Origin: Micromonospora avicenniae
Lineage (GTDB): Bacteria; Actinomycetota; Actinomycetes; Mycobacteriales; Micromonosporaceae
Direction: 5' to 3'
Length of the DNA stretch: 64,000 bases
Assembly (NCBI RefSeq): GCF_900156065.1
Contig: NZ_FTNF01000017.1
Coordinates: forward strand, 62,001-126,000
The position numbers were made by a program, and so were the translations under genes. Under the pieces are notes generated by a model. The model did no database searches, was not told the DNA's origin, and saw only the letters and a program-made list of their open reading frames with translations. This document shows positions 57,689 to 64,000 of the stretch, in pieces (positions within the stretch are counted from its first letter, which is position 1; the number at the start of each line of letters is the position of its first letter).

Positions 57689-58753
57689 TCACGGCTGATC
57701 GGGCGAGGCCGAGAACAGATCGGGCGCGGGAGGGGCATCCGTGCCAAATGTACCATTCGGCGGCGTACGCCCCAGGTGACGCCAGGCGGCTTCGGTGGCC
57801 ACCCGGCCGCGGGGCGTACGGGCCAGCAAACCGGCCCTGACCAGGAACGGCTCGCACACCTCCTCGACCGTGTCCGGCTGCTCCCCCACCGCCACGGCGA
57901 GCGTGGAGAGACCGACCGGACCACCCCGGAACGAATCGACCAGCGCGCCGAGCACGGCCCGGTCGAGCCGGTCCAGGCCGAGCGCGTCCACGTCGTACAC
58001 CGTCAGGGCCGCCTGGGCGGTCTCCCGGTTGACCACACCTTCGGCGCGAACCTCGGCGAAGTCCCGCACCCGGCGCAGCAGCCGGTTGGCGATCCGGGGC
58101 GTCCCCCGCGACCGGCCGGCGATCTCGACGGCGCCGTCGTCGGTGATCGGTACGCCGAGGATCCGCGCCGAGCGGTGCAGCAGCGCCTCCAGATCCTCCG
58201 GGGAGTAGAAGTCGAGATGCGCGACGAAGCCGAACCGGTCCCGCATCGGGCCGGTCAGCAGGCCGGACCGGGTGGTCGCGCCGACCAGCGTGAACGGCTC
58301 GACGTCGAGCGGGATCGCGGTGGCGCCCGGCCCCTTGCCGACCACCACGTCGACCCGGAAGTCCTCCATCGCGCTGTAGAGCAGTTCCTCGGCCGGCTTC
58401 GCGATCCGGTGGATCTCGTCGATGAAGAGCACGTCGCCCTCGGCGAGGCTGGTGAGGATCGCCGCCAGGTCGCCGGAGCGCTCGATCGCGGGACCGCTGG
58501 TGACCCGGATGCCCGAGCCCAGCTCGGCCGCGACGATGTTGGCCAGCGTGGTCTTACCCAGGCCAGGCGGTCCCGACAGCAGGATGTGATCCGGCGGGCT
58601 GCCGCGCCGCATCGCACCTTTCAGGAGCAGGTCGAGCTGGTCGCGGACCCGATGCTGGGCGATGAACTCGGCCAGCCGCTTCGGCCGGACGCTGGCCTCG
58701 GCGTCGAGCTCCGCCTCGTTGACGTACGCCGAGATCAGGCCGTCGCCCGTCAT
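57689..58753 (-). CDS. ruvB: Holliday junction branch migration helicase RuvB
   Basis: 354 aa. Walker A GPPGLGKTT, Walker B FIDEIHR, sensor GATTRSG, arginine finger GPMRDRFGF, then the winged helix (LVRAGLLARTPRGRVAT). A short tail of about 25 residues extends beyond the conserved domain. Start overlaps ruvA by ATGA. Confidence 0.97.
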   Translation of the reverse strand: MTGDGLISAYVNEAELDAEASVRPKRLAEFIAQHRVRDQLDLLLKGAMRRGSPPDHILLSGPPGLGKTTLANIVAAELGSGIRVTSGPAIERSGDLAAILTSLAEGDVLFIDEIHRIAKPAEELLYSAMEDFRVDVVVGKGPGATAIPLDVEPFTLVGATTRSGLLTGPMRDRFGFVAHLDFYSPEDLEALLHRSARILGVPITDDGAVEIAGRSRGTPRIANRLLRRVRDFAEVRAEGVVNRETAQAALTVYDVDALGLDRLDRAVLGALVDSFRGGPVGLSTLAVAVGEQPDTVEEVCEPFLVRAGLLARTPRGRVATEAAWRHLGRTPPNGTFGTDAPPAPDLFSASPDQP

Positions 58754-59352
58754 CGGGTGCGGCCCAACAGCCGGATGGCCTGCTTGAGCAGGACCGGCAC
58801 GGGCGGGGTCGGGCCGTCGACGGTCTCGGCGACCGCCGAAACGGCCTGGTCGGCCTGCGCGGCCGTCCAGCCGAGCCCGACGAGCGCCTGGCGCACCTGC
58901 TCCGGCCACGCACCGCCGGTGACTCCGGCCGCACCGTCCACGCCCACCGGCACCGGGCCGATCCGGTCGCGCAGCTCCAGCACGAGACGCTCGGCACCCT
59001 TCTTGCCGATGCCGGGTACCCGGGTCAGGGCGGCGGTGTCGGCGTTGGCGATCGCCTTGCGTACGGCGTCGGGAGTGTGCACGGCGAGCACCGCCTGGGC
59101 CAGCCGGGGCCCGACCCCGCTGGCGGTCTGCAGCAACTCGAAGAGCTGCTTGGCGTCGTCGTCGGCGAAGCCGTACAGGGTGAGCGAGTCCTCCCGGACG
59201 ACCAGGCTGGTGGCCAGCCGGGTCGACTCACCGACCCGCAGCTCGGCCAGGGTGGCCGGCGCGCAGTGCACCGCCAGCCCCACCCCGCCGACCTCGATGA
59301 CGGCCTGGTCGGGGCCGGTCGCGGTCACCACACCGCGCACGCTGGCGATCAT
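58750..59352 (-). CDS. ruvA: Holliday junction DNA-binding protein RuvA
   Basis: 200 aa. OB domain begins MIASVRGVV; two helix-hairpin-helix motifs (TASGVGPRLAQAVL and LTRVPGIGKKGAERLVLEL) bind the junction; C-terminal domain III binds RuvB. Overlaps ruvC by ATGA. Confidence 0.97.
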   Translation of the reverse strand: MIASVRGVVTATGPDQAVIEVGGVGLAVHCAPATLAELRVGESTRLATSLVVREDSLTLYGFADDDAKQLFELLQTASGVGPRLAQAVLAVHTPDAVRKAIANADTAALTRVPGIGKKGAERLVLELRDRIGPVPVGVDGAAGVTGGAWPEQVRQALVGLGWTAAQADQAVSAVAETVDGPTPPVPVLLKQAIRLLGRTR

Positions 59353-59876
59353 CTGACTCCTCCTCGTCGGGCCCGGTCGGCCGCCGCGGCCAGCTTCGAC
59401 CGCGTGCCGCCGCGCCAGATGTGGCAGATGGCCAGCGCCAGCGCGTCGGCGGCGTCGGCCGGCCGGGGCGGTTCGGGCAGCCGCAGCAGCCGGGTGACCA
59501 TCGCGGTCATCTGCGCCTTGTCGGCCTGGCCGGAGCCGGTCACGGCCGCCTTCACCTCGCTCGGGGTGTACGTCTGCACGGGCAGCCCGGCGCGCGCTCC
59601 GGCGAGCACGGCGATCCCGCTGGCCTGGGCGGTGCCCATCACCGTGCGAACGTTGTGCTGGCTGAACACCCGCTCCACCGCCACGCTCTCCGGGCGGTGC
59701 TCGGCCACCAGATCGGTGAGCGAGCGGTCCAGGTGCAGCAGGCGCGTCGGCAGCTCGTCGGCCGGGTCCGTGTAGACCACGTAGTAGGCGACGAGGGTGC
59801 ACTGCCGCCCAGGCATCCCCTCGACCACGCCGACACCGCACCGGGTGAGCCCCGGGTCGACGCCGAGCACGCGCAC
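59349..59876 (-). CDS. ruvC: Crossover junction endonuclease RuvC
   Basis: 175 aa. Catalytic acidic residues Asp7 (VLGVDPGLTRCG), Glu68 (AVERVF) and the aspartates of DAADALALAICH. It resolves Holliday junctions made by RuvAB. GTG 59876 follows GGGGAGGAGG. Same-strand ruvC-ruvA-ruvB operon. Confidence 0.96.
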   Translation of the reverse strand: MRVLGVDPGLTRCGVGVVEGMPGRQCTLVAYYVVYTDPADELPTRLLHLDRSLTDLVAEHRPESVAVERVFSQHNVRTVMGTAQASGIAVLAGARAGLPVQTYTPSEVKAAVTGSGQADKAQMTAMVTRLLRLPEPPRPADAADALALAICHIWRGGTRSKLAAAADRARRGGVR

Positions 59877-60050
59877 GCCGCCTCCTCCCCAAGCCGCCAG
59901 CAGTACGTGTGTTCGACACCCTACCGATGCCCGGTAACAGCAGCCCCACCGGACACGCCCGGCACGGACAGGACGCCGCGGCCCCCGCGACAAGCCGGCC
60001 CCCGCGGCAAGCGGCCCGGCGCGGCAAACGACCCGCAGCAGGGACCGCGG

Positions 60051-60156
60051 GGCAAGCGGCCCGCGAGGCAAGCGGCCCGCGAGGCAAGCGGCCCGCGAGG
60101 CAAGCGGCCCGCGAGGCAAGCGGCCCGCGAGGCCGACCAGCGAGGCCGACCAGCGA
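60051..60156. repeat. Tandem repeats: five 16-bp and two 13-bp units
   Basis: GGCAAGCGGCCCGCGA occurs five times exactly (60051-60130). GGCCGACCAGCGA follows twice (60131-60156). No spacer structure and no coding content. Confidence 0.9.
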
Positions 60157-60159
60157 GTA

Positions 60160-60205
60160 AGGCTGATACCTCAGCGGCATAAATATGCCGCTGAGGTATC
60201 AGCCT
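60160..60205. repeat. 46-bp perfect palindrome
   Basis: Arms of 22 bp (AGGCTGATACCTCAGCGGCA...) are perfectly complementary around AA. Directly after the tandem repeats. May serve as a terminator or be one of the dispersed palindromes. Confidence 0.8.
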
Positions 60206-60420
60206 CCTGGTGGTAACCGGCCGGGAAGGCCGCGTGTCCGTTGCAGCTCGCAGCCCACCGCCAGGACAGCCCACCCGCCAGACCGCCCACCGCCTGGGCA
60301 GCTCGTGGCTGGGAGATCCCCGGCGACGACCCAGCCCCGTTTCCCCCACACACCGTGGGGGCCGAGTATGTGTCGCTGCCCCATGTGCGCCCGACCACAC
60401 AGCTCGTAACTTTGTGCGCC

Positions 60421-61203
60421 ATGACGGCAGAACCCGTGGCGGTCCCCCACGTCGTGAACGTCGACCTGACCGGTCGGACCGCCCTGGTCACCGGAGGTGG
60501 CAGCGGCATCGGCCGGGCCTGCGCCCTCCGGTTGGCCGCGGCCGGAGCGGCCGTACTGGTGGTGGATCGCAACGTCGAGGCGGCGAAGACGGTGGCCACC
60601 GAGGCCGGCGGCCGGGCCGAGGGGATCGACCTGGCCGACGCCGGGGCGGTGGACCGGCTCGACACGGACGTGGACATCGTGCTGAACAACGCCGGGTTGC
60701 AGCACGTCGCCCCGGTGCCGGACTTCCCCGCCGAACGCTTCGCGTACCTGCACCGGGTCATGGTGGAGGCGCCGTTCCTGATCATTCGCCGGGCGCTGCC
60801 GCACATGTACGCCCGGGGCTGGGGGCGGATCATCAACATCTCCTCCGTGCACGGCCTGCGGGCCTCGCCGTACAAGGCCGCGTACGTCTCTGCCAAGCAC
60901 GCCCTGGAGGGGCTGTCGAAGGTGGTCGCGCTGGAGGGCGCCGAGCACGGTGTCACGGCCAACTGCATAAACCCGGCGTACGTACGCACCGCCCTCGTGG
61001 AGAGCCAGATCGCCGACCAGGCGACGACGCACGGCATCCCGGAGTCCGAGGTGGTCGAGAAGATCATGCTGGCCCGCGCGGCGATCAAGCGGCTGATCGA
61101 GCCGGAGGAGGTCGCCGAACTGGTCGCGTACCTCTGCACCCCGCCCGCGGCCTTCATCACCGGCGCCTCGATCGCCCTCGACGGGGGCTGGACGGCGAAC
61201 TAG
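60421..61203 (+). CDS. Short-chain dehydrogenase, 3-hydroxybutyrate dehydrogenase-like
   Basis: 260 aa. NAD-binding GGGSGIG (25-31), NNAG (89-92), Ser142, and active-site Tyr155-x-x-x-Lys159. It resembles D-3-hydroxybutyrate dehydrogenase, including LARAAIKRLIEPEEVAELVAYLC near the end. ATG 60421 lacks a clear ribosome-binding site and may be leaderless. Substrate inferred. The regulator downstream starts 24 bp after it. Confidence 0.85.
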   Translation: MTAEPVAVPHVVNVDLTGRTALVTGGGSGIGRACALRLAAAGAAVLVVDRNVEAAKTVATEAGGRAEGIDLADAGAVDRLDTDVDIVLNNAGLQHVAPVPDFPAERFAYLHRVMVEAPFLIIRRALPHMYARGWGRIINISSVHGLRASPYKAAYVSAKHALEGLSKVVALEGAEHGVTANCINPAYVRTALVESQIADQATTHGIPESEVVEKIMLARAAIKRLIEPEEVAELVAYLCTPPAAFITGASIALDGGWTAN

Positions 61204-61226
61204 TGGCCCTGCGCACAATGGGCGCC

Positions 61227-63137
61227 ATGTCCTCGCCGGTGGAGTTCCTCGAACTGCTCGCCCGGGAAGCGGCCGCGGTGGAGTTCGAGGGGCCGCTGGT
61301 GGCCGCCCGCGCCGCAGGTCTCCCCGCCGACCGGCTCGCCGAGCTCGAGCAGGCGAAGACAGTGGCGCTGCGGGTCCGCGCCCTGCTGGAACGCCGGCGC
61401 CGCCGGGAGATCGAACTCTCCGGCCTGTACGACACGGCCAGCGACCTGGCCGGCCTGCGCGACCTGGACGACGTGCTGCGGGCCATCGTGCACCGGGCGC
61501 GGAACCTGCTCGGCGCGGACGTCGCGTACATGACTCTCAACGACGACGAGCGCGGTGACACGTACATGCGGGTCACCGACGGTTCGGTCTCCGCCCGGTT
61601 CCAGCGGCTGCGGCTGCCGATGGGCGCCGGCCTCGGCGGGCTCGTGGCCCAGTCCGGCGCGCCGTACGTCACCGCGAACTACGCCGAGGACGAGCGCTTC
61701 CACCACACCGGTGAGATCGATGCCGGCGTACGCGAGGAGGGGCTGGTCGCGATCCTCGGTGTGCCGCTGCGGCTCGGCTCGACCTCGATCGGCGTGCTCT
61801 ACTCGGCCAACCGCTCGGCCCGGCCGTTCGCCCGGGAGGAGGTTGCCCTGCTGGTGTCCCTCGCGGCGCACGCGGCGGTGGCGATCGACACCGCCCGGCT
61901 GCTCACCGAGACCCGCTCGGCGCTGGCCGAACTGTCGGCGGCGAACACCACCATCCGGGCGCACAGCAGCTCCGTGGAGCGGGCCGCGGCCGCGCACGAC
62001 CGGATGACCGCGCTGGTGCTGCGCGGTGGCGGGGTGGAGGACGTCGCTGCGGCCGTGACGGAGGTGCTCGGCGGGGCGCTGCTGGCGCTGGACGCCGAGG
62101 GCCGGCTGCTGGCCCGGGTCGGCGAGACCGACGAGCCGGACCGGTCGGACATCGTCGAGGCGGTGGCCGCGTCCCGCACCGAGGGGCGCAGCGTCCGCCG
62201 GGGGTCACTCTGGTACGCCGCGGTGGTGGCCGGCGCGGAGAACCTGGGTGCGCTGGTGCTGCGCCCCGACGAGGAACTGGTCGACGCCGACCAGCGGATC
62301 CTGGAACGAGCCGCGCTGGTGACCGCCCTGCTGCTGCTGTTCCGCCGGACCGCCGCCGAGGCGGAGGGCCGGGTCCGCGGCGAACTGCTCGACGACCTGA
62401 TCGCCCGGCCGCTGCGCGACACCGACGCGCTGCGCAGCCGCGCCCGCCGGCTCGGCGTGGACCTGGACGCGCCCCACGTGCTCGTGGCCGTCGGCGACGA
62501 CGCGATCGCCGCCACCGGATCGGCCCGGCAGCGGGTGCTGTCCTGGGCCACCACGTACGCCTCGACGCGCGGCGGCCTGGCCGCGGCGCGCGACGGTCGG
62601 GTGGTGCTGCTGCTTCCCGGCCAGGACGCCGGCGGCGCGGCCCGGGCGGTGGCCCGGGACCTGTCCCGGGTGACCGGCCGGCCGGTCACGGCCGGGGCGA
62701 GCGGCCCGTCGGTGGGGCCGGCGTCGCTGGCCGCCGCGTTCCGCGAGGCCGACCGCTGCCTCACGGCGCTCGGCGCACTGGGCCGGGCGGGGCAGGGGGC
62801 CAGCACCGCCGAGTTGGGTTTCGTCGGGCTGCTGCTGGGCGCGGTCGGCGACGAGGGCGACCGGGACGTGGCGGGCTTCCTCACCACGACCGTGGGTCCG
62901 GTGGTCGACTACGACGCACGGCGCGGTACGGCGCTCGTCAAGACCCTGGAGGCGTACTTCGGAGTGGGTGGGAGCCTGGCCCGCGCCGCCGAGCAACTGC
63001 ACGTGCACGTGAACACGGTGACCCAGCGGCTGGAGCGGGTCGGGCAGTTGCTCGGCGCGGACTGGCAGCGGCCCGAGCGGGCGCTGGAGGTGCAGCTCGC
63101 GCTGCGCCTGCACCGGCTGCGCTCCCCCGCCCGCTGA
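61227..63137 (+). CDS. GAF-domain PucR/CdaR-like transcription regulator
   Basis: 636 aa. A GAF sensor domain at about 70-225 (LDDVLRAIVHRARNLLGADVAYMTLNDDERG) is followed by a central CdaR-like region and a C-terminal PucR-type helix-turn-helix (SLARAAEQLHVHVNTVTQRLERV). ATG 61227 was chosen; ATG 61218 or GTG 61203 in frame are alternatives. Probably regulates the hydroxybutyrate dehydrogenase just upstream; the ligand is unknown. Confidence 0.9.
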   Translation: MSSPVEFLELLAREAAAVEFEGPLVAARAAGLPADRLAELEQAKTVALRVRALLERRRRREIELSGLYDTASDLAGLRDLDDVLRAIVHRARNLLGADVAYMTLNDDERGDTYMRVTDGSVSARFQRLRLPMGAGLGGLVAQSGAPYVTANYAEDERFHHTGEIDAGVREEGLVAILGVPLRLGSTSIGVLYSANRSARPFAREEVALLVSLAAHAAVAIDTARLLTETRSALAELSAANTTIRAHSSSVERAAAAHDRMTALVLRGGGVEDVAAAVTEVLGGALLALDAEGRLLARVGETDEPDRSDIVEAVAASRTEGRSVRRGSLWYAAVVAGAENLGALVLRPDEELVDADQRILERAALVTALLLLFRRTAAEAEGRVRGELLDDLIARPLRDTDALRSRARRLGVDLDAPHVLVAVGDDAIAATGSARQRVLSWATTYASTRGGLAAARDGRVVLLLPGQDAGGAARAVARDLSRVTGRPVTAGASGPSVGPASLAAAFREADRCLTALGALGRAGQGASTAELGFVGLLLGAVGDEGDRDVAGFLTTTVGPVVDYDARRGTALVKTLEAYFGVGGSLARAAEQLHVHVNTVTQRLERVGQLLGADWQRPERALEVQLALRLHRLRSPAR

Positions 63138-63201
63138 GCCTGGACCGGGCGCTACCGGACGCGTGGGCCGCACGCCCGGCGGCGGACCGCGCGCGTGAAG
63201 C

Positions 63202-63810
63202 TCAGCGGGGTTGGATGCCCTCCAGTACCCCGTCGACCACCCGCTCGGCAAGCACGTCGTCGTCCAGTTCGGGATGCCAGCGCAGCACGCGCTGGATCAG
63301 CATCGGCCCGGTCAGCAGCGCCAGTGCCAGCTCGATGTCCAGGTCGGCCCGGAGTTCGCCGGTGCGTACGCCGCGCTCCAGCACCTCGCGCACCCGGGCC
63401 CGCCGTGGCTCGACGACGCCCTGGTAGAGCTCGTAGCGGTCCTGGTTGCGATTCACCTCGGGCAGCAGGCAGGACATGATCTTCTCGCTCCGCGGGTCGG
63501 TATTGCGGCCGACCGCGCCGAGCAGCAGCACCAGGTCTTCCCGAACCGAGCGGCCGATGGGCGTCGGCGGGGTGCCCTTGAGGATGGCCAGGGCGTCGCG
63601 CAGCAGCGCCTCCTTGCCCGGCCACCGGCGGTAGATCGTCGCCTTGCCCACTCCCGCGCGGCTGGCGATCGCCTCGATCGAGAGCGTGTCGATCTTGGCA
63701 CCCTCGGCGAGCAGGTTGAGGGTGGCGTCGATGATCGCCTCGTCGGCGCGGCTGCTCCGCGGTCGCCCGGGCGACCGCGGAGCATCGGCATGGGACGTCA
63801 TGTCGGACAT
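63202..63810 (-). CDS. TetR-family repressor
   Basis: 202 aa. Helix-turn-helix at about 38-60 (LSIEAIASRAGVGKATIYRRWPGKEALL). The C-terminal domain (TetR_C_16-like) is divergent, as normal for ligand binding. It lies 11 bp after an MFS exporter gene on the same strand, so the two may be co-transcribed; the ligand is probably an exported compound. Confidence 0.93.
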   Translation of the reverse strand: MSDMTSHADAPRSPGRPRSSRADEAIIDATLNLLAEGAKIDTLSIEAIASRAGVGKATIYRRWPGKEALLRDALAILKGTPPTPIGRSVREDLVLLLGAVGRNTDPRSEKIMSCLLPEVNRNQDRYELYQGVVEPRRARVREVLERGVRTGELRADLDIELALALLTGPMLIQRVLRWHPELDDDVLAERVVDGVLEGIQPR

Positions 63811-63821
63811 TGTCGCCGAAC

Positions 63822-64000
63822 CTATGCGGTGCCGGCCAACTCAGGTTCGGTGGTCGTGACTTCCCGAACCGGGGCCGAGGTGTCCGCCCGGCCGGGCAGC
63901 CAACGCAGCGCCACGACGATGCCGAGCGCGGCGACCAACGCGGAGAGCGCCGCCGCCCAGTGCATGGCGGTGATGAAGGAGTCGTTGGCCACCGCCAGCA
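63822..64000 (-). CDS. MFS drug-efflux transporter (C-terminal end only)
   Basis: 59 codons at the window edge. The sequence ANDSFITAMHWAAALSALVAAL then RWLPGR resembles the last span and end of DHA2 (EmrB/QacA) transporters. The stop is TAG at 63822. The rest lies outside the window; the TetR gene 11 bp downstream probably controls it. Confidence 0.75.
   Translation of the reverse strand, partial: LAVANDSFITAMHWAAALSALVAALGIVVALRWLPGRADTSAPVREVTTTEPELAGTA

Larger units (their letters stand above)
59877..60420. other. 544-bp gap with repeats, no gene
   Basis: Holds the 16-bp and 13-bp tandem repeats (60051-60156), a long palindrome (60160-60205), and a segment leading to the SDR gene. No gene is supported. 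The SDR start lacks a good ribosome-binding site, so its promoter may be close to the start codon. Confidence 0.6.

Noticed and set aside
60051..60156. CRISPR-like array
   Set aside because: The 16-bp units are directly contiguous, with no spacers, and no cas genes are present.

Overview
The window is about 72-75% GC with dense, often overlapping genes, GTG starts, a BldD regulator and an actinobacterial housekeeping gene order. It most resembles a Micromonosporaceae chromosome, probably Micromonospora; that assignment rests on gene content and style, not on a database search. Most genes are on the minus strand.

Layout. 1-6143 is a pyrimidine operon transcribed leftwards (pyrR-pyrB-pyrC-carA-carB, with carB cut by the window edge). 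It diverges from bldD at 6433. From 7100 to 11822 lie nusB, efp, aroQ, aroB, aroK and aroC. Between aroC and aroE sits an exopolysaccharide locus of about 13.5 kb (11942-25491). It encodes three glycosyltransferase polypeptides, a kinase-fold protein, a sulfotransferase, a Wzx-like flippase, a Wzy/WaaL-like polymerase, a Wzz-like protein with a kinase-like tail lacking a P-loop, a hexapeptide acyltransferase, a secreted propeller-repeat protein and a secreted GH26-like glycanase. This is the best candidate for an uncharacterised system: an apparently complete Wzx/Wzy-type pathway for a possibly sulfated surface glycan, with no phosphoglycosyl transferase to start it inside the window.

From 25657 the backbone resumes: aroE, mltG, ruvX, alaS, two small membrane proteins, a 1083-residue mostly disordered membrane protein and rarA. 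The order nusB-efp-aroQ-aroB-aroK-aroC ... aroE-mltG-ruvX-alaS ... rarA ... aspS ... hisS-MBL-ppi-rel-apt-secF-secD-yajC-ruvB-ruvA-ruvC matches, as I recall it, Mycobacterium tuberculosis Rv2533c-Rv2594c. It is interrupted here by accessory blocks: an ArsR/MFS pair with clear operators, a dTDP-4-dehydrorhamnose reductase-like SDR, a streptogrisin-like protease, an SGNH esterase and a GNAT enzyme. After ruvC (59349) come a repeat-rich gap, a hydroxybutyrate dehydrogenase-like SDR, a GAF-PucR regulator, a TetR regulator and the end of an MFS efflux pump.

Regulatory and repeat features include a PyrR-type RNA hairpin beside the pyrR ribosome-binding site, a BldD-like dyad between pyrR and bldD, a hairpin that would mask the yajC ribosome-binding site, several perfect terminator palindromes, and several intergenic palindromes that look like dispersed repeats. 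I found no tRNA, rRNA, insertion sequence, integrase or CRISPR array.
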